Below, piece by piece: positions 25,691 through 35,321 of a DNA stretch of 64,000 bases. Every line of letters begins with the position of its first letter. The stretch's first letter is position 1. Source of the stretch: CAYXVU01 sp964468725 (GTDB lineage Bacteria; Acidobacteriota; Blastocatellia; UBA7656); contig CAYXVU010000004.1 in the NCBI GenBank assembly GCA_964468725.1, forward strand, positions 1 to 64,000, written 5' to 3'. A program made the position numbers and the translations under genes. The notes under the pieces were generated by a model, which worked only from the letters and a program-made list of their open reading frames with translations, was not told the DNA's origin and searched no databases.

Positions 25691-26947
25691 ATGAAGGTCA
25701 AACGACGCGAATTTATGACATCATTACCGGTCGGAGTCGTTGCGACGCAAGCTCTCGGAAAGATCGGGCAACCGAAGGGAGGTAGCGTGCCGCAGACGGA
25801 TGAACAGTTTGATGTCGCCATCATCGGCGCAGGCGTTTTCGGAGTCTGGACAGCTTATCATTTGCAAAAAGCGGGTAAGCGCGTAGCCCTCCTTGACGCC
25901 TATGGCGCGGGCAACAATCGCGCCAGTTCCGGCGGCGAATCTCGCGTCATTCGCATGAGCTACGGCAGCGACGAAATTTATACGCGGTGGTCGTTGCGTT
26001 CGCTCGCCCTTTGGCAAGACTTCTCTCAGCAGATCGGGCAGACCCTATTTCATCCTATCGGGGTTCTGTGGATGGCGCGCACCGAAGACCCCTATACCTT
26101 GAGCAGCGTTGCGACATTGGAAAAAGTCGGAATCAATTTTGAAACGCTCAGGCGAGCCGAATTGGCAAAACGCTTTCCTCAAATTTACCTTGGCCCAATT
26201 ACTTGGGGGGTGTATGAACCCGACAGCGGGGCGTTGATGGCACGACGAGCAGTACAAGCCGTTGCCGAAGAAGTCCTGAAAAGCGGCGCAGCCGTTCTCC
26301 TTGAATCGGTGTTGCCGCCCAGCGGCAAGGGCAAAGTGAAACAAATCACCACGCAAAGCGGATTGCGATTAAACGCCGAAAGCTTTGTCTTCGCCTGCGG
26401 AACGTGGCTGCCGAAACTCTTTCCCAAACTCTTGAAAGGGCGAATCCATCCGACCAAACAGGATGTCTTTTTCTTTGGCACAGCTTCCGGTGATAAACAG
26501 TATTCGCCGCCAGCCATGCCCGTGTGGGCAGATTTCGGAGAAGAGATTTATGGGATTCCCAATCTGGAAAATCGGGGATTCAAAGTTGCGATTGATCGGC
26601 ACGGCGCATATTTTGATCCAGACGCCGGTCAACGTGCGGTGACGCCCGAGCGGCTGGCGGAAGCCCGCAGGTATATTGCCAAGCGGTTTCCAGGGTTGAA
26701 GAAAGCCCCGTTATTAGAAGCGCGAGTCTGTCAGTACGAAAACACTTCGAATGGAGATTTTCTGATTGATCGGCATCCGGAATTTGACAATGTGTGGCTA
26801 GTTGGAGGCGGTTCGGGTCACGGCTTTAAACATGGTCCGGCGCTCGGTGAATACCTAGCCGAGCAAGTTACAAGTCGCACAACGGCAAGCGAACCGCGAT
26901 TTCTACTGGCAACCAAAAAGAGGGTGCAGAAACGCACAGTATTCTGA
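25691..26947 (+). CDS. Tat-exported FAD-dependent amino-acid/sarcosine oxidase (DAO family)
   Basis: About 418 residues from ATG 25691; the frame also opens at 25646, and neither start has a clear ribosome binding site. I prefer 25691 because it places the twin-arginine motif (KRREFMTSLPVGVVAT) at the N-terminus. The Rossmann motif DVAIIGAGVFGVWTAYHLQKAGKRVALLD is followed by GGESRVIRMSYG (as in monomeric sarcosine and N-methyltryptophan oxidases) and a C-terminal VGGGSGHGFKHGPALGEYLAEQV, the second flavin-contacting segment. The family oxidises secondary or D-amino acids with O2 or a quinone as acceptor. Placed after an M28 peptidase and a D-aminoacylase-like gene, it could oxidise the freed amino acids. 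Confidence 0.85.
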   Translation: MKVKRREFMTSLPVGVVATQALGKIGQPKGGSVPQTDEQFDVAIIGAGVFGVWTAYHLQKAGKRVALLDAYGAGNNRASSGGESRVIRMSYGSDEIYTRWSLRSLALWQDFSQQIGQTLFHPIGVLWMARTEDPYTLSSVATLEKVGINFETLRRAELAKRFPQIYLGPITWGVYEPDSGALMARRAVQAVAEEVLKSGAAVLLESVLPPSGKGKVKQITTQSGLRLNAESFVFACGTWLPKLFPKLLKGRIHPTKQDVFFFGTASGDKQYSPPAMPVWADFGEEIYGIPNLENRGFKVAIDRHGAYFDPDAGQRAVTPERLAEARRYIAKRFPGLKKAPLLEARVCQYENTSNGDFLIDRHPEFDNVWLVGGGSGHGFKHGPALGEYLAEQVTSRTTASEPRFLLATKKRVQKRTVF

Positions 26948-26999
26948 CACCCTTTGAACCATAAACCGTCAATTCGTGAACGCCGCCAACTCATTGAGT

Positions 27000-27028
27000 T
27001 TGACCTTCGACCACCGAATCGTTATGAA
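27000..27028 (+). promoter_or_regulatory. Candidate sigma-70 promoter for the propeller/amidohydrolase gene
   Basis: TTGACC (27000-27005), 17-nt spacer, TATGAA (27023-27028), leaving a leader of about 117 nt before ATG 27152. Part of a 204-bp gap otherwise without recognisable features. Confidence 0.5.
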
Positions 27029-27151
27029 TATCGCTGCAATAACTGAAGGAGAGACCCAGCTATTCGTACAGGATTCGACTACGAACTCTTTTACTACCCA
27101 ATCAAAGGTGTGGTCGGTGTGCTCTGTGATCGACCAAAAGGAGGAATATCC

Positions 27152-30100
27152 ATGAAGTCTTGTAGATGCACGCAATCATTGCTCGCCTTCCTGCTCATGT
27201 TGATCTTCGTCTTGCCGCCCGCAGCCCTAGGGCAAGAGAAGAAAGACGAGAAAAAGGATGAGCCGAAAAAAGAAGAAGAATTGCCGCTCAAAGCCACCGA
27301 TAAAATTGAATTCGTCACGGATGAAGTAACCTGGATGTCGGTTGACGTTTCATCCGATGGGCAGACCGTCGTCTTCGACCTGCTCGGCGATATTTACACC
27401 ATGTCCATTAGCGGCGGCGAGGCCAAACGTATCATTGGCGGCATCGCCTTTGAGAGTCAGCCAAAGTTCTCACCTGATGGCAAAAGGTTGGTTTTCCTCA
27501 GCGACCGCAGTGGATCGGAAAATATCTGGCTATGTGATAGCGATGGCAAAAATCCGAAAGCCCTGACGCAAGGCCGCGACCAACGCTACATCTCGCCGAC
27601 CTGGACGCCGGATGGCAATTACATTATCGCCTCAAAAGGCGGAGGGCTTTCCGATACGCCAGTCTTATGGATGTATCACAAAGATGGCGGTATGGGGGTG
27701 GCCATCGGGCCTCCGAATCCGCCTGCACCGTCGCCCTTCTCTCCTTCGCCTCCATTGCCGCGCCAAACCCGCTTCGGCGCAGCCCTATCGGGCGATGGCA
27801 AATATCTCTACTATGCCCAGCGCAGCGGGTTTTCGGAGTGGGACTACAACGCGATGCTGCCGATGTGGCAGATCATTCGTCTTGACCGCGAAACCAGCGA
27901 CCTTGCTCCCATCACCAATGCTCAAGGCAGCGCCATGCGACCGGTGATATCGCCCGACGGCAAGAGTTTGGTATACGCAACCCGATTCGAAACCAAGACC
28001 GGATTGCGCGTCCATGATTTAGAGACTCGCAAAGAACGTTGGCTGATCTATCCGGTCACCCGCGATGATCAAGAATCGCGCGCCACCCGTGACACCATGC
28101 CCGGTTATTGCTTTATGCCAGACGGTAAGTCTCTGTTGGTTCCGATTGACGGCAAACTCAACCGCGTAGACTTTGCCACTGGCAAAGCGACCCTGATTCC
28201 CTTCACCGCCAAAGTCGAAGCCGAAATCGCGCCCCGTGTTCACTCGGATTACCGCGTCGAAGATTCCGACACTCTGCGCGCCCGGTTGATTCGTTGGCCG
28301 CGCCAATCGCCTGATGGCAAACGGCTGGTCTTCAATGCGCTCAACAAGCTCTACATCATGGATTTGCCAGCAGGCAAACCGCGCCGCTTGACCAACTCAC
28401 CGATGGGCGAGTTTATGCCCACGTGGTCACCTGACGGGCGCTATATTGCCTATGTGACATGGTCAACCGCTGGCGGCCATATCTACCGCATGACAGCGGA
28501 TGGGAATTCGCAACCCGAACAACTTTCCAGAAAGTCTGCTTACTATTCCGAGCCGGTCTACTCACCTGATGGAACAAAGATTGTTTTCATCTCCGGCACA
28601 ACCGACGATCAACTCTATTCCGAAATGCGCCCGCACGAACACGGACTCTTTTCGCCGGGGGAGATTACCGGCATTCAGCAAGGGCAGGGCTATGATTTGC
28701 GCTGGCTGCCTGCAACCGGCGGCGATTCGACCCTGATCGGCTCGACGCAAGGCGGCCAAACACCGCATTTTGCCGACGATCCTCTGCGAATATATCTAAC
28801 GACCTTTACCGGACTGGCTTCGGTTCGACTCGATGGCTATGATCGGCGTCAGCATTTGAAGATAACCGGCTCCGGTATGGGATTTGGCAACGTGCCGCCG
28901 ACTGCCGACGAGATTCGCGTCTCGCCTGATGGCGCACGCGCTTTCGTCAGCATTCAGAACAAACATTACCTCGTAACCATTCCGAAGGTCGGCAAAGAGA
29001 CGGTCACCCTCACAATAACCCCCATGGCGCCAACCGCCATGCCGGTTAAAAAACTCTCGCCCGAAGGCGGTGATTATCTCGACTGGTCGAGCGATGGCAA
29101 ACTGGTGACGTGGTCACTCGGCTCGAAGTTCTATCGCCAAGACCCTAATACAGACAAATCCGAAACGATTGACATCACCATTGAAGCGCCGCGCGCCCGT
29201 CCGAAAGGTACTGTTGTATTGAGCGGCGCTCGCATCATCACCATGAAAGGCGACGAGGTGATCGAGCGCGGCGATATCGTCGTCACCGACAATCGCATCA
29301 CTGCCGTCGGCGCAAAAGGTCGAGTGGCAATTCCTGCGGGTGCACAGGTAATTGATGTAACTGGCAAAACGATTATGCCGGGATTGGTCGATGTACACGC
29401 GCACATGTGGCCGCCGCGAGGTGTCCATCAAACGCAGCTATGGTCATATCTGGCCAACCTCGCTTATGGCGTGACGACGACGCGCGACCCCCAATCATCA
29501 ACCAATGATGTATTCGCCTATACCGATTTGGTTGAGACGGGTGAGATATTAGGGCCGCGAATTTTAACCACCGGGCCAGGGGTGTTTCCCGCTTCGGGGT
29601 TGGAAGACAAAGAGGCAGTGCGAAACTTCATCAAGCGGTACAAAGAGGCTTATCGCACGGACACGATCAAGCATTACATCGTTGGCGACCGCATCGTGCG
29701 TCAATGGGTGGCCATGGCCTGCAAAGAGTTTGGCATCACGGCGACGACCGAAGGCGCGTTGGACATGAAGCTTGACCTGACGCAGATGTTCGATGGTCAT
29801 TCGGGCAATGAACATGCGCTGCCGATTCATCCGCTTCATAAGGATGTTGTGCAGTTTGTCGCTAAATCAAAGACCTACTACACGCCGACGATTTTGGTCG
29901 CCTATGGTGCGCCGTTTAGTGAGAACTACTGGTTTCAGAACACGGATGTGCACGGCAATATGAAATTGCGGCGCTATATTCCGCACGAGCTGCTCGACAC
30001 GATGGTCAAACGGCGTCGGCAATGGTTTGCTCCGGACGAGTACGGCCATATCGGCATCAGCAAAGCTGCCGCAGAGATCGTTCGCGCTGGCGGGCGCGTC

Positions 30101-30445
30101 TGTTTGGGCGGGCATGGTCAGATGCAAGGATTAGGCTGTCATTGGGAAGTGTGGAATTTGCAATCCGGTGGCATGACAACGCATGAAGCATTGCGGTGTG
30201 CGACCCTCTTCGGCGCAGAAGCCATTGGATTACAACGCGACATCGGCTCGCTTGAAGTCGGCAAGCTTGCCGATTTGATCGTCCTCGATAGCAACCCGCT
30301 CTCCGACATTCGCAACACCAATACAATTCGCTATGTCATGAAGAACGGTGAGATTTTCGATGGCACGTCGCTCGATCAAATCTGGCCGACACAGAAGAAA
30401 CTGGAGAAGATGTATTGGTGGGATAACGAACCAGCAAACCGGTAG
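27152..30445 (+). CDS. Secreted TolB-like beta-propeller / amidohydrolase fusion protein
   Basis: 1097 residues from ATG 27152 with AAAGGAGG 7 nt upstream. Signal peptide (residues 1-28) then a Lys/Glu-rich linker (KKDEKKDEPKKEEE). Residues 50-680 contain PD40/TolB-type propeller repeats (FSPDGKRLVFLSDRSGSENIWLCDSDG, WTPDGNYIIASKGG, WSPDGRYIAYVTWS, YSPDGTKIVFISG). From about residue 690 an imidazolonepropionase/prolidase-like amidohydrolase begins (VLSGARIITMKGDEVIERGDIVVTDNRITAVG), with metal motif MPGLVDVHAHMWPP, a mid-domain His in IKHYIVGD, and VGKLADLIVLDSNPL at the end. The architecture is known from Acidobacteria and Bacteroidetes and is thought to act on peptides or dipeptides outside the cell. 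It ends before a strong bidirectional hairpin. Confidence 0.9.
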   Translation: MKSCRCTQSLLAFLLMLIFVLPPAALGQEKKDEKKDEPKKEEELPLKATDKIEFVTDEVTWMSVDVSSDGQTVVFDLLGDIYTMSISGGEAKRIIGGIAFESQPKFSPDGKRLVFLSDRSGSENIWLCDSDGKNPKALTQGRDQRYISPTWTPDGNYIIASKGGGLSDTPVLWMYHKDGGMGVAIGPPNPPAPSPFSPSPPLPRQTRFGAALSGDGKYLYYAQRSGFSEWDYNAMLPMWQIIRLDRETSDLAPITNAQGSAMRPVISPDGKSLVYATRFETKTGLRVHDLETRKERWLIYPVTRDDQESRATRDTMPGYCFMPDGKSLLVPIDGKLNRVDFATGKATLIPFTAKVEAEIAPRVHSDYRVEDSDTLRARLIRWPRQSPDGKRLVFNALNKLYIMDLPAGKPRRLTNSPMGEFMPTWSPDGRYIAYVTWSTAGGHIYRMTADGNSQPEQLSRKSAYYSEPVYSPDGTKIVFISGTTDDQLYSEMRPHEHGLFSPGEITGIQQGQGYDLRWLPATGGDSTLIGSTQGGQTPHFADDPLRIYLTTFTGLASVRLDGYDRRQHLKITGSGMGFGNVPPTADEIRVSPDGARAFVSIQNKHYLVTIPKVGKETVTLTITPMAPTAMPVKKLSPEGGDYLDWSSDGKLVTWSLGSKFYRQDPNTDKSETIDITIEAPRARPKGTVVLSGARIITMKGDEVIERGDIVVTDNRITAVGAKGRVAIPAGAQVIDVTGKTIMPGLVDVHAHMWPPRGVHQTQLWSYLANLAYGVTTTRDPQSSTNDVFAYTDLVETGEILGPRILTTGPGVFPASGLEDKEAVRNFIKRYKEAYRTDTIKHYIVGDRIVRQWVAMACKEFGITATTEGALDMKLDLTQMFDGHSGNEHALPIHPLHKDVVQFVAKSKTYYTPTILVAYGAPFSENYWFQNTDVHGNMKLRRYIPHELLDTMVKRRRQWFAPDEYGHIGISKAAAEIVRAGGRVCLGGHGQMQGLGCHWEVWNLQSGGMTTHEALRCATLFGAEAIGLQRDIGSLEVGKLADLIVLDSNPLSDIRNTNTIRYVMKNGEIFDGTSLDQIWPTQKKLEKMYWWDNEPANR

Positions 30446-30538
30446 CGATCAATTCTGACTCTCGCAAGGAACCGGCGACAGTCGGCAAACGATCACCTCT
30501 ACAAAGGTGAGTAACACCAAGCAAATCAACCTGAGATG

Positions 30539-30637
30539 GTTGAGCGGCGGTCTCTGACCGCCGACCTTTCGTACGAGCACGGCGGTCAGAGACCGCCGCT
30601 CAACGAAGATATCTCATCTTGTTTTGCAATTCCGTAT
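30539..30637. repeat. 99-bp dispersed palindromic repeat, copy B
   Basis: Same layout as copy A at 1823-1921: perfect 24-bp arms (30539-30562 and 30581-30604), 18-nt loop, conserved tail ending in CAATTCCGTAT. At arm position 7 copy A has an A-T pair and copy B a C-G pair, changed on both sides, so pairing is kept. It lies between convergent genes. Confidence 0.9.
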
Positions 30638-30648
30638 AAGTGAATTGA

Positions 30649-30687
30649 AGCGAAAGCGAGGCGAATTAAGATCGCCTCGCTTTCGCT
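30649..30687. terminator. Strong bidirectional hairpin between convergent genes
   Basis: A perfect 16-bp stem: AGCGAAAGCGAGGCGA (30649-30664) and its complement (30672-30687) around a 7-nt loop. It overlaps the stop codon of the minus-strand ABC/M1 gene (30686) and follows the plus-strand amidohydrolase gene by 200 bp. Only short T/A runs flank it, but stem strength suggests it stops transcription from both sides. Confidence 0.65.
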
Positions 30688-33600
30688 AGTTTGTACCGTT
30701 CACGCGCCTTACGTTATCATCCGGCACGCGATCAATCAGCAGATTAAACGGGTCAATCCCGGCTTTGTCCGGTTCTTCGTCAACGGTGAAGGTGAAGGAT
30801 TGCACGCCGCTTGCAACCGTAACGCGTTCTCTATGTAACGTCTTTCCATACCGCTTGCCCGCTTCCGGTTTGGCAAACGCGCCGATTTCGATCAGGTCAT
30901 TCACAGGCACTTCCGTCTCATTGCCTTTCTCGTCGGCTTTGAATTTCTTGCTCTCCACCGTAATCGTAATCTCGTACTTGCCATCTTCACGCTTCTGATA
31001 GCTTGCCTGTGTCGTGCGGTTGGAATAGAGGGTGATCTCTTCAAACAAATCTTTATAGATGGGTTTGAGTTGGTCGGGCGTTTGCGCCAGCAAGGCGTCG
31101 AGCAGCGCATAAGAAGTCGGATAAGGCGGTTCTTTATAGGCGTATTGGTTTATGAGTTGGCGCAACGCCTGATTGACCGCGGCCTCGCCGATCATCTCTT
31201 TGATGTAATAGAGCACAACGCTGCCTTTGTTGTAATGAACGTAGCCTTGTGAGGATTCGACTTTTAGGAGTGGCTGTTCTTTGATCGTTTCACGTCCGCG
31301 AGAGCGCAGATACCTGTCCATCTCATACTGCAAAAATTTTCGCATCAAATCGCGCCCGTACTCTTTCTCCATAACCATCAACGCCGAATATTGCGCCAGC
31401 GTCTCCGATAGCGAGGTTGCGCCTTGCATATTCGCACCGATCACTTGATGCGCCCACCACTGATGTCCCATTTCATGTGCGGTGACATAGAAGACAAGGT
31501 CAATATCTTCGGGGTCGCGCAAGTTGGCAATAAAGCCGATGCTTTCGGAATAGGGCATCGTTCCCGGGAATGCCTGCGCAAAACTGGCAACTCGCGGGAA
31601 TTCAATAATGCGCGCCTGTCGGTGTTTGTAGTCACTAAAGTTCGTCGTAAAGTATTCCAGCGATTTGCGAATCGAGTTCATCATCTTCGGCACATTGTAT
31701 TCGTGGCCGGGGTGGTAGTAGACCTCCATCTGAATGCCGTTCCATTCTTCCCGCGCGACTTCGTAGCGCGCCGAGATAAAGGAATAAAAATTGAGCGATG
31801 GATGATCGAGGCGATACTGAAAATAGCGCCGCCCTCCTTCTTGCCATTCTTTTTGCAGCGAGCCAGGGGCAATCGCAACCTGATCGGGCGAGGTGCTGAT
31901 AATCGTCTCGACATTCACCCAGTCGGAGTTGTTGCTCAAGTAGGTATCCATGCAAGACTGCGTGCAATCAGGTTCCAGTATCGGCATGCGATCTTTTTCC
32001 GGCAGCCCCAATTCTTTGCGATCATTGCGTTCGGTCAGTTCGGCTCCCGGTTGATAGCCAATCTGCGGCGCAATCGTGTTGTTGAAGAAGGTGCCGTTTT
32101 GCACAACTTGTAACAGGCTGACTTCATTCTCGAATCCGCGCGTTTGCGACTTCACGATGTAGCGCATTTGCAAACTCTCGTGGGGAGCAAGCGGTGGCGA
32201 CAATTTGTAAATTCGATAAGCGAGTCGCGTATCTTCGCGGTCGAGAGCGGCGCGTTCGATTTCAACTTCGGTCAGGAAACTGTTATCGAGCGTGAGGTGG
32301 AGTTCGTCAATGGATTGTGATGTTTTATTGACCAACCTTTGCTCGCCCTTGAAGACGATATTGCGTTCTTCGGGGTAGATAGCGATGTCATATTTCACAT
32401 CGGTAATGCGCGGCTGAACGAGGTTCTGATATTGCTTATAGGTCTTTTCATAATCGGCAATGCGTCGGTTGTTATCATCCGATGTTGAAATACGGTGCAA
32501 TACTTTGGTGTTATAAAAAACCCATCCGCCAACGACAATCAACAAGAGGACTCCAACAACCGCAAGACTACGAAGATTGCCCACAAAGCTCAGTTGCAAA
32601 TTTCTGAGTCGCCACCCCCACCCCTTCTCTTTGCCACGCTGCCATACAAGGACGGCAAACAGGGAAAGCAAGGCGCACACAACAACCCAATAGAGACTAA
32701 ACCACGTCAACTCTCTTACGAATGGTGCGAACCCGAACATCGCGGAATAAGTGTAATTCGGGAGATTGCCGAATTGCAGCATATTCGTGGCAACGTTGAG
32801 AACTCCCCAAATGAATGAATTGACGATCAACAGCACAACAAAAAGAAAATATCCCATGTATTTATTCGGCGAGAGGATATGCACCAACATCGCCAATACC
32901 GTGAGAAAAGAGAAGCTCAGCAAATCGAGCACCAGGAGTTCTTTCAAGTACAGACCGAGTTCATATTTCGTATACCCATGAAAAGTCTGAACGATGACGC
33001 CCATCAAAATAGAGCAGGCTAGAATCACAGCCGTCAGCCCGATCAGAGCGATCAACTTTGAAGTGTAGGTAATCCACGTCAGATGCGGCAGAGCATCATA
33101 TATCTCGTCGGTCTTGGCATCACGTTCTTTCCACACCAACGCCCCTCCGTAAAAGGTGATGATGGCAATCAAAAAGATGGACAGCGCGGAACGAATCAAA
33201 TCCACCATCGCATAAGTAACCGGAAAAGAAGAGATGCCATAGCGCTCTGCGGCATTGAACGCCAACACCAAACTTATATTGATGGCTGCGAAGACGACAA
33301 TGACGATGAAGACCGTACTTTTCATCGTGCCGAAGAAATCGAGTTTAATCTGGCTCCACAGTTGCGCAAATTGAGCGCGCAGATCGAAATTGAAGGAGGC
33401 CGGTCGCCCTGCCGGAGCCGCTACAAGAGCACTTTCATTTTCGACTTCACGGGTGGCGCGACGATGCCGCTCCGTAAAGCGAAACCGTGAATATGCGGCG
33501 GTAAAAATTGCTAACCCGACGCTTACCCAGATGAGGCGATTGGCAAGCATCATTCCGGATAGTCCAACCGAGCGCACATTCTTTTCCGCAACCGTCCAGT

Positions 33601-34264
33601 ATTTTGTCAGCAACGCAAATGCACGCATGCCGAAGGGGTCTACAAGTATCGCCAGCGTCTCGTTTTCCATATCTTGGGTAAACACATTGGCGATGGAGTA
33701 ACAGACTAAGAGCAACAGTCCGCCGATGAAAGAGGCCATCGTGCTGCGGGTGAATGTAGCAATGGCAAAGATGATTGCTGCGATGAAAAGAGTATTCGGA
33801 ATGACAAAGATCAGGATGCTGTTGAGGTGCGCACTCGCTATCACTGGCCCCCATTGTTCAGGGTCATTCCAGGGCGCAAAACGCGCGATCAGGGCGGCCA
33901 ATGAAACGCCGAGCATCGGAAGCATGGCGACGATTGTTGCGCCCCAAAATCTGCCCATCAAATAATCGAATTTGCGGAGCGGCGTCGTGAAGATGATCTG
34001 GTGCGTGTCATATTGAAAATCGCGCGTTGCCGCCGAGTTGACAAAGGCCGTAGTCATCAACAATGTCGAAAGTGTCATGACGGCATAAAAATTCTGAATC
34101 ACAAATGGCGCATTTTTATAGGTGTTCTCCAATGCGCTGCCGATGACAACGTCATCACTGGTCATCGCTCCAAAGATCAATATGGCGACGATCAAGAGAA
34201 AGACATAGACCATCAATCCTCGTAACCAGAATCGAAGTTCGAATCCGAAGAGATGTCTGAACAT
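30686..34264 (-). CDS. ABC-2-type permease fused to M1-family aminopeptidase
   Basis: 1192 residues from ATG 34264 with AAGGGAG 9 nt upstream. The first about 570 residues hold two sets of six or so membrane helices (LMVYVFLLIVAILIFGAM, TIVAMLPMLGVSLAALIARF, TVFIVIVVFAAINISLVLAF, YMGYFLFVVLLIVNSFIWGV and others). After one more helix (VVGVLLLIVVGGWVF) a large extracytoplasmic M1 domain follows, with H930-E-M-G-H934 and Glu in SETLAQY as zinc ligands and catalytic Glu931. The fusion type is known in Acidobacteria and Bacteroidetes. It is downstream of its ATP-binding subunit (45-bp gap), so the complex probably couples ATP-driven membrane transport or extraction to peptide cleavage at the outer face. 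Substrate unknown. Confidence 0.92.
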   Translation of the reverse strand: MFRHLFGFELRFWLRGLMVYVFLLIVAILIFGAMTSDDVVIGSALENTYKNAPFVIQNFYAVMTLSTLLMTTAFVNSAATRDFQYDTHQIIFTTPLRKFDYLMGRFWGATIVAMLPMLGVSLAALIARFAPWNDPEQWGPVIASAHLNSILIFVIPNTLFIAAIIFAIATFTRSTMASFIGGLLLLVCYSIANVFTQDMENETLAILVDPFGMRAFALLTKYWTVAEKNVRSVGLSGMMLANRLIWVSVGLAIFTAAYSRFRFTERHRRATREVENESALVAAPAGRPASFNFDLRAQFAQLWSQIKLDFFGTMKSTVFIVIVVFAAINISLVLAFNAAERYGISSFPVTYAMVDLIRSALSIFLIAIITFYGGALVWKERDAKTDEIYDALPHLTWITYTSKLIALIGLTAVILACSILMGVIVQTFHGYTKYELGLYLKELLVLDLLSFSFLTVLAMLVHILSPNKYMGYFLFVVLLIVNSFIWGVLNVATNMLQFGNLPNYTYSAMFGFAPFVRELTWFSLYWVVVCALLSLFAVLVWQRGKEKGWGWRLRNLQLSFVGNLRSLAVVGVLLLIVVGGWVFYNTKVLHRISTSDDNNRRIADYEKTYKQYQNLVQPRITDVKYDIAIYPEERNIVFKGEQRLVNKTSQSIDELHLTLDNSFLTEVEIERAALDREDTRLAYRIYKLSPPLAPHESLQMRYIVKSQTRGFENEVSLLQVVQNGTFFNNTIAPQIGYQPGAELTERNDRKELGLPEKDRMPILEPDCTQSCMDTYLSNNSDWVNVETIISTSPDQVAIAPGSLQKEWQEGGRRYFQYRLDHPSLNFYSFISARYEVAREEWNGIQMEVYYHPGHEYNVPKMMNSIRKSLEYFTTNFSDYKHRQARIIEFPRVASFAQAFPGTMPYSESIGFIANLRDPEDIDLVFYVTAHEMGHQWWAHQVIGANMQGATSLSETLAQYSALMVMEKEYGRDLMRKFLQYEMDRYLRSRGRETIKEQPLLKVESSQGYVHYNKGSVVLYYIKEMIGEAAVNQALRQLINQYAYKEPPYPTSYALLDALLAQTPDQLKPIYKDLFEEITLYSNRTTQASYQKREDGKYEITITVESKKFKADEKGNETEVPVNDLIEIGAFAKPEAGKRYGKTLHRERVTVASGVQSFTFTVDEEPDKAGIDPFNLLIDRVPDDNVRRVNGTN

Positions 34265-34309
34265 ACCGGCTGCTCCCTTTTCAACTTTGATAGATGTAAT
34301 CGGAAAGGC

Positions 34310-35182
34310 TTACACCAACCCTAGAATTTTGGCAAAAAATACGTCTTCCAAATCAGCTTCATCGGCTGCGAAGCCATCACGAGGTGGCGTATCACTAAAA
34401 ACGTGGATCAACGGTGTCCCGGCCACCATCTTTGTCGAGATAACCGAGTACCGGGCGCGATGATCCTCCATTTCGGATTTATGAACCGACTTCTGCCAAA
34501 TTTTTCCATCCAATAGTTGCAGTGCCGCATCCGGCGAGCCGGAAAACAGCACTTGTCCTTCGTTGATTATCGCCATATTGGTACATAGTTCGCGCACATC
34601 CTGAACGATATGGGTTGATAAAATCACAATGACATTTTCGCCGATTTCCGAAAGCAGATTATAAAAGCGATTGCGTTCGCCGGGGTCGAGTCCGGCGGTC
34701 GGTTCGTCAACAATGATCAGTTGAGGATTGCCGAGCAATGCCTGTGCGATGCCAAAGCGTTGTTTCATACCGCCGGAATATCCGCTCAAGGCTTTCTTAC
34801 GATGCTGATGAAGATTAACCCTCACCAGCAATGACTCAACCAATTCTCTGCGCTCTTTGTGATGGACGACGCCTTTGAGAATCGCAATATGGTCGAGCAT
34901 ATCCTGCGCAGAAGTCTTCGGGTAAACGCCAAACTCTTGCGGCAGGTAGCCGAGCAGTTTGCGAACTTCTTGCTTCTCTTTCAGCACATTGATCTCTCCG
35001 AGAAACGCTTCCCCGCTGTCCGCTTCTTGCAGGGTGGCAAGGGTACGCATCAAGGTAGACTTTCCGGCTCCGTTCGGGCCAAGCAACCCGAACATGCCTG
35101 TCGGTATCGTTAGCGAGACATTATCGAGAGCGCGCACACCGTTGGCATAGGTTTTCGAAAGGTTGCGAATTCGTAATTCCAT
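34310..35182 (-). CDS. ABC transporter ATP-binding protein
   Basis: 290 residues. Walker A GPNGAGKST (about residues 37-45), Q-loop YLPQEFGVYP, signature YSGGMKQR, Walker B LIIVDEPTAGLDP and switch His in STHIVQD are all intact. The C-terminal about 70 residues resemble the extra domain of Nod/CcmA-type exporters. Ribosome binding site AAGGA lies about 9 nt before ATG. It is the first gene of the two-gene operon with the permease/M1 peptidase, so it energises that membrane protein. Upstream, TATATA near 35237 could be a -10 element, but no good -35 was found. Confidence 0.93.
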   Translation of the reverse strand: MELRIRNLSKTYANGVRALDNVSLTIPTGMFGLLGPNGAGKSTLMRTLATLQEADSGEAFLGEINVLKEKQEVRKLLGYLPQEFGVYPKTSAQDMLDHIAILKGVVHHKERRELVESLLVRVNLHQHRKKALSGYSGGMKQRFGIAQALLGNPQLIIVDEPTAGLDPGERNRFYNLLSEIGENVIVILSTHIVQDVRELCTNMAIINEGQVLFSGSPDAALQLLDGKIWQKSVHKSEMEDHRARYSVISTKMVAGTPLIHVFSDTPPRDGFAADEADLEDVFFAKILGLV

Positions 35183-35321
35183 CCAGAGGTGTCCTTCCTA
35201 TTGAGTTGTGATGGCTGAGGGGTAATCGAACGCTTATATATCAGATAACTGGCAATAGCTGAAACGTTCTGTGCAAAGGTACGAAGGACATGCAGCTTTT
35301 GTTGCACTCAGCCCTAAAAGA

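Noticed and set aside
31424..32113. A 229-codon plus-strand frame opposite the M1 peptidase domain
   Set aside because: Overlaps the conserved zinc site on the other strand and lacks protein-like features.
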